From Pelodera strongyloides (Eukaryota; Nematoda; Chromadorea; Rhabditida; Rhabditidae), in the NCBI GenBank assembly GCA_036852015.1, contig JAANDG010000248.1, forward strand, positions 124,001 through 188,000: a stretch of DNA of 64,000 bases. Direction: 5' to 3'. Positions 11,209 to 21,716 of the stretch are shown here, piece after piece. The first letter of the stretch is position 1. Each line of letters starts with the position of its first letter. The notes under the pieces were generated by a model. That model was not told the DNA's origin, ran no database searches, and saw nothing but the letters and a program-made list of their open reading frames with translations. The position numbers and the translations under genes are program-made.

Positions 11209-11670
11209 TTAAAGGAAGAGGCCCACGAGAAAAAAGCTTTCCTCAACATATTTGCACAGAATGTCCGGAATTTCAGAAATGTTACTGTGGAATCCGCATT
11301 TCTTTGCAGCTAGAACTCACAGAGTTATTCCCCCGCAAACAGTTCGGCCAGGTACCGTAGGCAGCAACGTCAAAATACGTTTTTACGGTTTATATCCGTC
11401 CATTAGCATTCTTTCTATACATAAGAATTGTTAAACGAATGAAGAACATTGCTACGATTATAAAAAAGCGTTTCCAATATTGTATCGCCCTAAAAGAAAG
11501 CCCAAAAATTGATCCTGACTACGGTACCTGACCGAACTGTTTGCCGGGTAATAACTCTGTGAGTTCTAGGTGCAAAGAAATGCGGTTTTTACAGTAACAT
11601 TTCTACAATTCCGGACATTCTGTGCAAGTAAATTGAGGAACTCTTTTTTCTCGTGGGCCTTTCCCTTTAA
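11209..11670. repeat. Family B inverted-repeat element, full length
   Basis: About 460 bp bounded by TTAAAGGAAGAGGCCCACG and its inverse GTGGGCCTTTCCCTTTAA. The arms extend over 130 bases or more (TGTCCGGAATTTCAGAAATG; GCAAACAGTTCGG; GGTACCGTAG). A second copy lies at 41501-41948. TTAA occurs at both ends, as expected for a TTAA target duplication. Confidence 0.85.
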
Positions 11671-11975
11671 GACTTTTGAACAGTACATTGTACTGTATAA
11701 AGGGGCGCCCCGAGAAGCATAATACTGTAATAGATTTGGTTACTGTTTATTTGTAAAAAATATGATTTTTATTCGACGGCTGGAAGGCGAATGGACTAGC
11801 CCACTCTGCTGACTGTATAATGGACCCTATTCACAAAAGAAGGAACCCGACAGGATATTTTGTACATCTTCGAACATTTATATCACGGCTCATTTTTGAA
11901 ACTGTAACTTACTGATATAATGTTACCACATGCATACTTGTCAGAGGTACCGAGTTTAGTTCCGGTCCACTGAAG

Positions 11976-12261
11976 AAACTTGGCCGGTGCGTGGCCTACA
12001 CTGGGCCCGAAAATGGTGGGCCGCCTACGCCTCGACCATAAACGGGAAAGTGGCTCAAGAGGCACCGAAAGGCTGGGCGGCTGGTGCGCCTGGTGTGGGC
12101 CCGGTGTAGGCATGGTGTAGGCGAACTAAAATACTTGAAGCTCGTAGTACTCAGGCTTACACCAGGCGTGCCCCGGACCGGTGCGCCGCCTACACCAGGC
12201 CCGAAATGGGTGGGCCGCCTCACAAACCCGTTTTTTGTAGGCCGCGCACCCGCCAAAGTTT
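11976..12261. repeat. GC-rich inverted-repeat element
   Basis: The left end AAACTTGGCCGGTGCGTGG and right end CCGCGCACCCGCCAAAGTTT are near-perfect inverted repeats. The interior repeats GGCCCGAAATGGTGGGCCG and GCCTACACC words in both orientations. It is much richer in GC than its surroundings and noncoding. Open frames across it are by-products of composition. Confidence 0.7.
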
Positions 12262-13150
12262 CGCGTTCTCGATATGTTTTGTGTTTGCAGTCAGTTATCT
12301 TATCTACAAGACGTTAGTTCTACAAGATGCATAGCTTACTTACAGCCCGTTGCAAAACCACATCTCAATGTTTGGTTTTTTTGCGCAAGCTTCACAAGTT
12401 AGCCAAATGGGTTTGTACACCTTGCCACGCCTGCGAAGAAACTGCGCTAAGTTTCATATTATAAGGAAACAAGGCAAAGATCGCTTACAGCCCTACGAAG
12501 TCCTACACCTACAATGTTACATACAACATTTATGGAACCATATGAAATCACGTTTCATGTCATATTACCGTGTGTGTGTGCCTTTCCCGCAACATCGAAA
12601 CTTTTCTTCCTGGAAACATCAAACAATGCATATAAAAATAATCTATAATCATCGAATAACGGCAAAATCCCATTACCCTGACGTGATTCACGTAAAGTAA
12701 ACAGAAACTTTGTTGACTTTATTGTTTTTAGATCCCGTCTCAGGAAAGGAGGAGCGCCATATCTGGATGTGCTAGCACAGTGCCCAGCTGTGCAAAGAGT
12801 GCCAATGGCAAATTCAAAAACTCTGAAACTCACTGAGTATAATAAATGCCTTTCCTGAACCCCCTGTGATTCTACCAAGCTAAACGTCAGTTTTAAACCA
12901 GTATCATGATTTCAGCTGAATTCCGATGCAGTAACGAAAACTGCTTTGTCATTTCTTTTTACATGTTGTTTTCCATAATCCGTAGTCCATTTGTGAAGCG
13001 GCGATTGACAATGAATTTTCTTACGTTGTTGATAGCGAGCTGTGTCTTACCTCTGCTATTTATAAACCATTACCGTACCTTACCTTACATTGTGTTACCT
13101 TAACTTCCATTTCCTTTTGCCCTACCGTACACAAGTATCCAGCCGAAAGT
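12262..13150. other. Upstream flank of the cysteine-rich gene, no gene recognised
   Basis: AT-rich sequence with short open frames that show no motif or splice-consistent extension. It probably holds the promoter region of the gene starting at 13162. Confidence 0.4.
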
Positions 13151-13161
13151 TTTTCAGAACA

Positions 13162-16100
13162 ATGGTCCATTTCCTCTTGATAACACTTCTTCCCGTCGTA
13201 GTTCTCGCTTCATACGATCTAATGCCCAGGATAAAACGTCAATATTATGTATGCGGAACGTATCCCAATCAATACTATTCCTATTCACGTAAGTTTATTT
13301 TTCAATAAAAACACTATCAAGACACACATTTGGATTTCACGGACCAAAATGAATAAAGGTACACCAGGAACGCGGGGCGCATATAAAAAGAACATTGTTC
13401 GCTACAGATGACGTTCCTTGCACACAAAGTGCCCCGCCAGTTTACGTTTACTGTTGTTATTTTGTTTCGCAAAAAAACCAATAACGAAAGCAGTGCGCGC
13501 TTACTGGCTTACTTTTGTGCGCGCCGTAAGCATTTTTTTTCATGAGCGAAGATTTCATAATACACTATTTCAGATGGGCCCTCAACTTTCATGTAACAAA
13601 TCGCAAGTCTTAGATTCTAAAATCGAATACTTTAGCATGTAATAATGGTGGAGGAGCAAATCCTCCTTCAACTGGCAGTTGTACAAATGGTGGACGACTA
13701 ATTGGTGTCGGATGTTACTACGATTTTCAGTGCACACCATACAGGTTCGTTTTCTGATAACATTCCGAGACTGTGCCGCGTAACTAGGGGGCCGCCAGCA
13801 TGCGGTGGCGGACATTGCCTAGTATGCGCGTGTTTGCGATGGATGCGTTGGTGTGCCACAAGAACACGAACTGGTTAGATACCACGAACTGGTTAGATAC
13901 ATCCCTTGCGCGCGCGCCGCACCCCCTTATAGCTCACTGCACCAAACACAGGCCAGGCTGAGGGCTGACGTATACCCAAATGCACTACACATGTAAATTA
14001 AAAATTCAAATATACAAGGAACATAATCGATTTATTTAGCGGTGGAGCTCTCGCCTCATGTCTGAATGGTTGTTGTTGTACAGTACCGATCAGTCCCACA
14101 CCTCCAACAACAAATTCACTTGGTAAGAGTTCGAACTTTGAACCTACATATTCTTCGGATCTTAGGGAGCGAGCGTCTTAGGGTAGCTGTGACTTGCAAA
14201 CGTTATGCAGCACTCCTATCCTAGTCTAAATTCTTTTTTTTTTCTTGTCGGAAGAAAGTTGTCGGTGAATCTAAGACACTGTACGCCGAACACATATACT
14301 TTTTTTTATCTGACAAGATTCTATAGTTTTATGAGTATTATTAATTTACTGATATTATTATTTAATCTAGGCTACTGTCCCTCTGGACAACGTTCTCAGG
14401 TCGTCTGCACGTCTAATTCGGGCTGTCAGAGTGGTCAGACATGCATGGGAGGACTATGCTGCACAACTATTGGAAACGAGTGGCAGTGTAAGAGTAACCG
14501 TATTTTGAATTTAACCGAATCATCAAAGCTCAGAACTGATAGATCAATCGCATACTACGTAGCGGTACAAAGTGCATCTGTCTATGCGAAGCGGCGCAAG
14601 TCTTGCTATGCAATGGCAGTATGGTACAATCGCATTTGAAATAGCTACCGCGTATATAACTAGCACGTAAACGGACAACATTGCATCCCCATGTATTTTA
14701 TGCCAATTCCCGTGAACGTTCGGAGATTTCCGGCACGGAATGGCGCACAGTTTGCACATAATTCTTGGTTATAAAAATTGTCTAGCATACGTTTCAAAAA
14801 GGGTCATACCGCTTTAAATCATCAATTCAGTGTCATGCGGTGGTTCGGCAGCTCTCGCCGCCTGTACCGCTGGTTCCTGCGGTCAATTCGTGTGCACTTC
14901 ATCCAACTACTGCTGTGAATGCCGCTACGGACAGACAAGCGGAACTTGTACAAACGTAAGTAGCCTTAACTCTTGTGGCTTATCTCTATCCAAAAATTCA
15001 ACCAATTGCGCGAGGATTTATAATTCTAACGAAAGCTACCGTATTTTTACCCTTTACTATAAGTTCTATAATTTAAATTAATGGATATTAGCCCCCCCCC
15101 CGTCAAAAAATAGGAATATATTTCATTACAAAATAGGTCCGGCCAATCATATCTGGCGTTGGCGGACCATCTGATCGCCTTTCCTGGCTTGTTTGTCAAA
15201 TCGTCGGCCAATTAGTTAGATTTGTCCCTTCTCACCTTTTCAATACTATGTCTTTTCTTGACAGACTATCGTCGACTTTCTCTCAGCCTGACCCTACCGT
15301 TGACTATGTATATGAGTCTTTCGATGTTGTTTCCCTGTATACTAACATTGATAATGACGCGGCGGTTAGGGTTATTGAGTCCATGCTCAAGGAGCATGCG
15401 TCGCACATCTCCTGGTTAGGACTAAAGATTGATGAAGTTGTATATTTGCTCAAATTATGTCTCGATTGTAAGACTTTTAAGTGGAACTCTTCTTACTATC
15501 AGCAAGTTCGTGGTCTTTGCATGGGCAATCGCCTGGCTCCTGTCCTCGCAATTTGCGCCATGCACAGCATCGAATCCTCAGTTGTACGCACTGGTATTCT
15601 ATTTTACTGTAGATACATAGATGATTGTTTTATAGTAGCGGAGACACGGGAGCATATGGATGCTATGTTCAACTCACTCAACAACTCACAAAAGAACATA
15701 GCGTTCACACGCGAAACTCCAAATGCTGACGATTTCTTGCCATTTTTAAATGTGCTTATTTCATATAAGAACGGTCACTTTGTGAGTAAATGGTATAGGA
15801 AAGCTTGCAACCGTAATATTCTCATTCATGTTAACTCTGCCCATCCCATCAGTGTTAAACGCCATGTGGTTTCGAATACTATTAATACCGCTGTACGCCT
15901 TTCATCCCCTGAATATATAGGAGAATCAAAGGATTTCGCCAAAAAGGTGTGTGCCCTTAATGGGTACACACACACTTCAATAACTAAGCGAAATCCTCTG
16001 ATTTCTACAAAGTCAGCGAGATCCTCACAGTTCTCTGGAGTCGTACTCCCAGTACCCTATATAAATGATAAGTTTCAAATCTTGTCAAAGCAACGGTACG

Positions 16101-17139
16101 GAAGTTTCCCAATCTAGGTGTTACCGTTGTTGAGAAATCCGCCCCAAGTCTAAGAGATTTGCTTATTAGGAATAGGATTTATGACAGAATTTGTCCCGCT
16201 AGAGGAGGAATGTGTCAAATATGTAATGATGGAAGTATTGGTGATTGTATGTCGCGTATGGTAGTTTATAAAATAACATGTAACCTCTGCGGAGAGTCTT
16301 ATATTGGACAAACCAGCCAGCCGCTGAGAGAGCGGATAGCGCAGCACAAGGCAAAAGGTAAGCTACTGGATGCTCACCACAAGGATGCTCACCCTTCTGT
16401 TCCGTTCTCAATCTCTGCCTCTATTCTGTACCGAGAGTGCAATTTTCGTAGACTCCTGATAAGTGAGGCAGTGTCAATCCAAACGGAAAGACCAGTACTC
16501 AACAGGAAATACGAGTTGTGCACCAGTTCGGGTACCAAGAGAAATCTCTCTCAATCCAATCACCCTATCACTAACCAAGTCTATCCTCTCGTCCCTCTGT
16601 CACTCACACCTTCTCTCATCCTTACTCTGCCAGTCACTCTGCCTCTCACCCTAACTCTATCACTCACAGTTAACATACCACTCGGTTATTGATGAATGTC
16701 GCTTGATTTACTCATATTTATACATATCGTTCCCGTTGTACGTTATATATATACTGTCTTTTCCTTGTCCTAATCTATGTGAATTCGTTTTCTGGCCAAT
16801 GTGTGTAGTCGTTTTACGTTGATAGTATATTTGTGCTGTGTATTGCATTGTGTTTTTATAGGTAATTTTCCCTGAAGATGGCGAAAGCCGAAACGTCGGA
16901 ATAAATGTGCTAAACACACTTTGTTTTCCTTTGGTTGGAATTACAAGCTCACCACAACACTGAATAATTACAAAATATATTCTCCTATCTTCCAGGGCTG
17001 TCCCGCCGGCTACTCCTGTGGTACCTCTGGCTACTGTTGCCCAATGTGCCCAAGTGGAAGGACACCCTTTGGAATGTGCTACAATGGACAATGCGCGGCT
17101 GGATACACGTGCAGCGCAGGCAATATCTGCTGCAACTAA
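13162..17139 (+). CDS. Secreted cysteine-rich repeat protein
   Basis: Six exons join in phase: 13162-13288, 13636-13744, 14040-14122, 14371-14487, 14831-14955, 16996-17139 (234 aa plus stop). The ATG lies 4 bases after a TTTTTCAG acceptor with no obvious upstream exon, so trans-splicing of a leader is likely. Residues 1-17 (MVHFLLITLLPVVVLAS) form a signal peptide, followed by a possible basic cleavage site (RIKR). The rest is a string of Cys modules of the nematode EB/lustrin-like type, with patterns such as CTNGG, CPSGQ, CMGGLCC, SNYCC, GYCCPMCPSG and CSAGNICC at the very C-terminus. The protein is probably extracellular; its partner is unknown. Intron 5 is 2 kb because a Penelope-like element sits in it in the sense orientation. 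All donors and acceptors are GT-AG. The domain name is uncertain but the gene structure is well supported. Confidence 0.8.
15138..16117 (+). pseudogene. Penelope-like reverse transcriptase domain
   Basis: Motifs in order: VRPIISGVGGPSDRLS (about 15139), SFDVVSLYTNI (about 15320), GLCMGNRLAPVLA (about 15515), the catalytic YIDD (about 15613-15624) and FLPFLNVLI followed by W-Y-RKACNRN. This is the Penelope clade arrangement, not an LTR or LINE RT. The fingers region upstream of RPIIS is absent, and the frame stops at 16115-16117 where homology continues in the next frame. Inactive as it stands. Confidence 0.85.
16118..16692 (+). pseudogene. Penelope-like GIY-YIG endonuclease domain
   Basis: The frame from about 16120 encodes a Cys-bearing linker (CPARGGMCQIC) typical of Penelope elements. 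The nuclease core follows: VVYKITC-x2-CGESYIGQT (GIY-YIG counterparts VYK and YIG), then R in LRERI and H in AQHKAK, with E in LISEAVSIQTE. Such nucleases nick the target during retrotransposition. After about 16640 the frame runs into a CT-rich simple repeat with no domain meaning. Confidence 0.8.
16866..16903 (+). ncRNA. Hammerhead ribozyme-like core in the Penelope 3' tail
   Basis: The order is CTGAAGA (CUGANGA box), then a GGC-GAAA-GCC hairpin (stem II with tetraloop), then GAAA, then CGTC (possible cleavage triplet). TTCC before and GGAA after can pair as stem I. Stem III would be almost absent in a single copy but could form between two copies through the ACGT palindrome, as in dimeric hammerheads. 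Penelope-like elements are known to carry hammerhead motifs. Activity here is untested. Confidence 0.5.
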
Positions 17140-17885
17140 AAATATAATAATCACAATATGTTCCGAACCTAATGTTGCGCTTAATAAGACATATCTCATT
17201 ACATAAAATCAAAAAAATTTTGGTTTATTTGTAACGTGCGTTACGAGCGTGTTGCTAAATTTCAATGCAAAACACAAAGTAATCAGCCCTAGCAAGACTA
17301 GAACCAGCAACCTCCGCGACAATCCCACTTTTGTTAGTCAAAAATTACACACCTTTGAACCTCAATTAGTCAACTCCAATCACAGAATTAACAAAAGCCA
17401 TTCCAAAATTTACTGAACTAAATACATGTACATAACAAAGAATTAACAACTGAGCAGACAAATAAATATACTCCCAAGTTGGGGTTGGGAAACAAGGAAA
17501 ACGATAAAACACTTAGATCTACTGCTGTAAGATGATCAAAACAAGAATACTTCATCCGCAAAAAAAGAATACATGTAATAGTAACACCTCACGCATGGAG
17601 TACAGTATCTTCTAAATAATACGAATACCACTCAAGCTTAAATAAAGGACAGTAGAGATCTAACACATTCATATCTAGGAGCGTAATCTATTATACCTGG
17701 GCGCTCACAGCCCACAAGTTCACAGTACTTGGTTAACAACCGAACTAACGCAGCACCAGACTTCTAAACTTTCATTAGCTCACTAAATCGTCTACTCGGT
17801 TCCGGACCTTTGCAGATCAAGTCACACGACTTAACACAATACATTACATAAAGTGACGGTGACGCAATATTACGGTATTTTACTC
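17140..17885. other. Convergent intergenic stretch, no gene recognised
   Basis: This lies between the end of the cysteine-rich gene (plus) and the end of the PQBP1-like gene (minus). It is AT-rich with no coding motif or clear repeat. Confidence 0.4.
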
Positions 17886-18047
17886 TTATAGCGAAATACC
17901 GGCCGGTTTTTGAAACGCATCGAGTATATCCGCATCCTCATGCAGCATACGCAAATTAGAATAAAAAATCGAGCTAAATTAGCATAAATACGCAAGAAGT
18001 CAGTTGTCCGCGATGCGTTTTAAAAACCGGCCGGTATTTCGCTTTAA
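17886..18047. repeat. Family A MITE just behind the PQBP1-like stop codon
   Basis: The ends AGCGAAATACCGGCCGG and CCGGCCGGTATTTCGCT are in inverse orientation. TTAA is present on the right, and the left has TTAT. It lies 20 bases after the stop of the minus-strand gene and is therefore probably transcribed in its 3' UTR. Confidence 0.8.
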
Positions 18048-18067
18048 GTCCCACGCGTCCCACTTCC

Positions 18068-21000
18068 TCAATCCTTCTTCTGTTGTCTGAGTACCGCTCC
18101 AGGTGCTGGATACGGTCTCTGTTGGAATAGTGGACCTCCCGCAGTGACATCGGCACCCGATTTGGTATCCTCACGCAGACCGGACGACCATTTACCACTG
18201 AAACATACATTTTACTCAACTCGTGCACAAAGTTCATTCCTTGTTTACCTGCAGATCGTATTTGTGAACTAACTATACAGTAATTGCACATCACTACGTA
18301 TTGCAGCAACATTAGAAAAGGGTACGGTTAGACCCGTTTTCGCAAGAGAACTGAACTCCGAGCAGGTCCCGCGTCTGAAATACACGGTCCGGCCTCCGGC
18401 CTGCTCTGGGTTTTTCGGGCTTCAGTTCACTTTCTAGGGATTTAGCACCTTTTTCCTCCGCAACCGATTGCTACCAATGTACTCTAACGAGAAGGCTTGG
18501 TGTGCCCGGGGTAGGAGTCAAACCGACGAGCCGCACGGCCTGCGCTGCTCTTGAGACAGCGACAGGCACTGCGCCCCCGTACCAGACCAGGTGTATCACC
18601 CAAACGATACCGTCGCACTTCTATGGCTCATAGCACACAAAAAAACATTTGAATTGAAAACATATGTACCATTTGCAAACAGTAATTTCGTAAATGAAAC
18701 ATACGGTCTAATATCACTGTACGCAGAGGGATCCATCGGGTCGATACCTTTTCGCTGCGCACGTTCTAAACAAAAATTATGTTTTCTATACAAAAAAAGC
18801 GATAATCAAGAAAAAGTCTACGATGACAATGTTTAATTTAGCAACCTCCGTTACACACGTACTATATGCGCATATAAGTATGCTTGAATGTCCTAGTGAA
18901 CGTTGGGGCGCAAAAGATATCAAAGAATAAAATGAATGATATACAAACTACAAACTACAACAATAAACCATCTAAAATATGAAGCTCACTCAGTCTGTCC
19001 TTGTCAGTCAGTGCCGCTCTCCTTTCTTCTTCCTCACTATCAGAACTATTCGAACTTCCACCAGAATTCTAAAAGCTCGTTAAATATTAAAGTGGTATTG
19101 AATGTGGTTTACGAAACGTACAATCAACCACTTAAAAATATACCTTTCTCTTTCTGCCCTTATTTCGATCCTCCCGATCGGCATCTTTGCCAGCGTCACC
19201 CTGAATAGAAAAAAAATGGTTCAGGGATCACCGGATCAGAGAAGTCAAACATACACGCAGCACTAATAGTAAGACTCATACGGCCTAACATGGCTGATTC
19301 ATTCTAAATAAAACCAGAACTTACACTCGGCGCCGTGGGCGGGACAGGAATGGCCCTCGTATCACTGTCCTTCATCTCCGTGTACATATCGCGGGCCATC
19401 TTCGGGGCCGCCTCGCCAATCGATGCACTAGGATGCCGGGGGGACAACCAGCACACCTGATAAATGGTGATCAATGAATTGAGATACAAGACTCCAAAAC
19501 GGCTTGGCACACATATGTATCTACTGTATTCACGCACTACTGTACAACCATTATCCGCTATATATGACTTGATGCGCAAAGAAAGCGGGTTGCACGTGAC
19601 CGTGTACAGTAAGCGTGGCAGTGTCGAGTGCTGCAAAATTGTTCTCCTGCATGACTTCAGGCTAGGACCTAAGAACAGGAGGGATAGAATATCTTTCCCT
19701 CGTTGGATGATGCTGCACTGCTACTAAGTGGATATTTTAAACTCCATAAGCGCACTCCGTCTCAAGAATCTTCGGAGTGCGCAGAAGCGCAACGCCAAAC
19801 AAAGTTACCTCATCCGTATCCGGATTCCAGTAGTAATGTCTCCTAATTCCCGCGTCGTACACCTCCGTCCAGCCTTCTGGCAACGGGTATCGAGTCAGCA
19901 TTCTCTTTCTTCGTCGGTGATAGGACTCGGGCAGACTGGAAGGAAAACGGTTTAAACTTAAACCGATACGGCACGTGGTTTTCAACCGTAAGCTGGATAA
20001 TTAAAGCGAAATACCAGCCGGTTTTTGAAACGCATCGTGGACCACTGAATGCTTACGTATTTATGCTAATTTGCTCGAATTTAGCTCGATTTTTTAGTCT
20101 ATTGATGCTCATTTGCATAGGATGCATAAGAATGCTGGTATACTCGATGAAACCCGACAGATATTTCGCTTTAAGTGCATTACCTTTCCCCCATAGAGTG
20201 GGAGAGAACTGCAAACGTAGCAATATATACTTTTCAAAACAACATGTGGCTCAAGATACTTTTCCGACGCATTGCGGATTGCGTCGGAAAAAGTCTTCCG
20301 CTTTACGCGTGAAAATCACATTGAATAAATCACAATCAAATATTCAAGTACCTCGATTCTTGATATCCATCACTCCAGTGGTCAAAGCAAAAGTCGGTGC
20401 ACAGATGATAAATGTTGTATCTGAAAAGCAACACGATGTGCATGTCATTATCAATTCCAACCTCCATCAGAAAACACTAGGTGAGTCGCAGAGAAACTGA
20501 GCCACTTGCAAGCTAGACTTGCTCAAAGCCATGGTCCAAATTTAGGAATTTCAGTAGTGCTATTTATTGGTCTTCTACTCTGACTGTGCTTAGGACATCC
20601 GCGGAAGCAGGCATAGTGATTGTATACTGTACTGAACCAATGTTGAATAAGGGAGCAAGCTTTGGAAGCAAGAAAGATTGTTTAAAAACTAACTTATTCG
20701 GGCAACCGGGTGCATAGTCCCTCTCCTCTTTCGGCTTCTTTCCCTTGTCTTCGCTCTCGTAATTCTCGGCAATAATCTCCTCGTTTTCAGCTGAAAAATA
20801 TTGAAAATCAATCGAGGCTATAAATTCCGTGCGTAAATGGAGGTGCTTTCTTTAGCTTAGTGATAGACCGTTTTAATAAAACACCATGTTTCGGTCAAAT
20901 ATATTTACTTCGAATTGCTTTCGGATGTGGTCCGTGCGTGTTTCAATGCACCAACCTATACCCCTGCTCACTCTACGTGGTCGGCCGCATTACACTGGAC

Positions 21001-21148
21001 AGAGCCATGAAACCTAGCTGCGCAATACTGTAACCTATGAAACTGACTCTAGCTCTATTGTATCAATGAAATTACTGTAATTATACCCACCTTGTTTTAC
21101 AATTCCACGACGTTGTAACCTTGCTAGCAATGCTGCAGGAAGTGGCAT
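18068..21148 (-). CDS. pqbp1: PQBP1-like WW-domain splicing factor
   Basis: Eight exons close in phase to 246 aa: 21148-21091, 20790-20694, 19935-19809, 19456-19325, 19200-19144, 19068-18990, 18765-18705, 18197-18068. The N-terminus [19 protein letters not shown] matches the PQBP1 start, followed by an acidic EEIIAENY segment. Residues about 66-100 form the WW domain ([24 protein letters not shown]). A charged [17 protein letters not shown] linker is shorter than the human one. The end [11 protein letters not shown]...[16 protein letters not shown] carries the YxxPxxVL motif that binds the U5-15kD (Dim1) spliceosomal protein. The expected role is nuclear pre-mRNA splicing. The ATG sits 2 bases behind a TTCATTCCAG acceptor without an upstream exon, as for a trans-spliced leader. 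Intron 2 holds a family A MITE. The human protein is 265 aa. Strong call. Confidence 0.92.
20001..20174. repeat. Family A MITE in intron 2 of the PQBP1-like gene
   Basis: Bounded by TTAAAGCGAAATACCAGCC and ATATTTCGCTTTAA, with the family interior (GAAACGCATCGTGGACCAC; AGCTCGATTTTTT). About 174 bp. Confidence 0.8.
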
Positions 21149-21295
21149 GTCTGGAATGAAGAGATATAAGTAAATTAAGAAATTAATTGTAAAATAAACT
21201 CATGAAAAGACATCTCGCAATATACATAGATAACAAATTGGAAATAAACCAACATGTATATAGAAAACACGGCAAACGAATATCTCGAGCAAACG

Positions 21296-21301
21296 TTTAT
21301 T
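21296..21301 (-). terminator. Possible poly(A) signal between the MOB and PQBP1-like genes
   Basis: AATAAA on the minus strand, about 416 bases after the MOB stop and about 150 bases before the PQBP1-like start. This spacing would suit 3' end formation followed by trans-splicing of the next gene. It is only a short motif in AT-rich DNA. Confidence 0.35.
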
Positions 21302-21716
21302 GATAGTTTACTCACTATTTTGAAGCAAAAAAGTTAAAAGGATAAAGTTAATATTCACGCATATATACACACATTCAATAAAGTTATTAATATCACAGCA
21401 CATTGGAGTATTAATGTCAAGGGTAAGGCACAAAATGATCAAAATTTTAATCGTATGTTACGCAGTATACACAGTTTCAAGCTGCACATTTACAGAACAA
21501 CTAGAGCTCGGATTCAGAAAGGTTTTTAAATACACAGCAGTAGGTAGTAGGTACAGCACTTAGCATCAATCAAAATTTGCTACATTCAATTCAATATGAT
21601 GCGATGCGATGCCAACTTTTCATTAGATATTACAGCCTTCAAATCTCACGAACATAATCGTAATCACCATAAATATAGTTACTTAGAATGTCTTAAACGC
21701 CACCCTAAACTCTAAA

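Larger units (their letters stand above)
15137..16925 (+). mobile_element. Penelope-like retroelement, 5'-truncated
   Basis: It contains a reverse transcriptase segment, a GIY-YIG endonuclease and a 3' tail with a hammerhead-like core, the hallmarks of endonuclease-bearing Penelope-like elements. The RT begins abruptly at the RPIIS motif (about 15139), directly after an in-frame stop, so the 5' part is missing. RT and nuclease are in different frames, broken by one indel near 16100. It is inserted in intron 5 of the secreted cysteine-rich gene without disturbing its exons. Confidence 0.85.

Noticed and set aside
11883..12317. Overlapping open frames of 76-86 codons on both strands
   Set aside because: They coincide with the GC-rich inverted-repeat element; the frames mirror each other and have no motif.
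18470..18600. tRNA- or SINE-like stretch with GAGTCAAACCGACGAGCC
   Set aside because: It vaguely resembles an inverted B box, but no cloverleaf with acceptor and anticodon stems could be drawn. It lies in a PQBP1-like intron.
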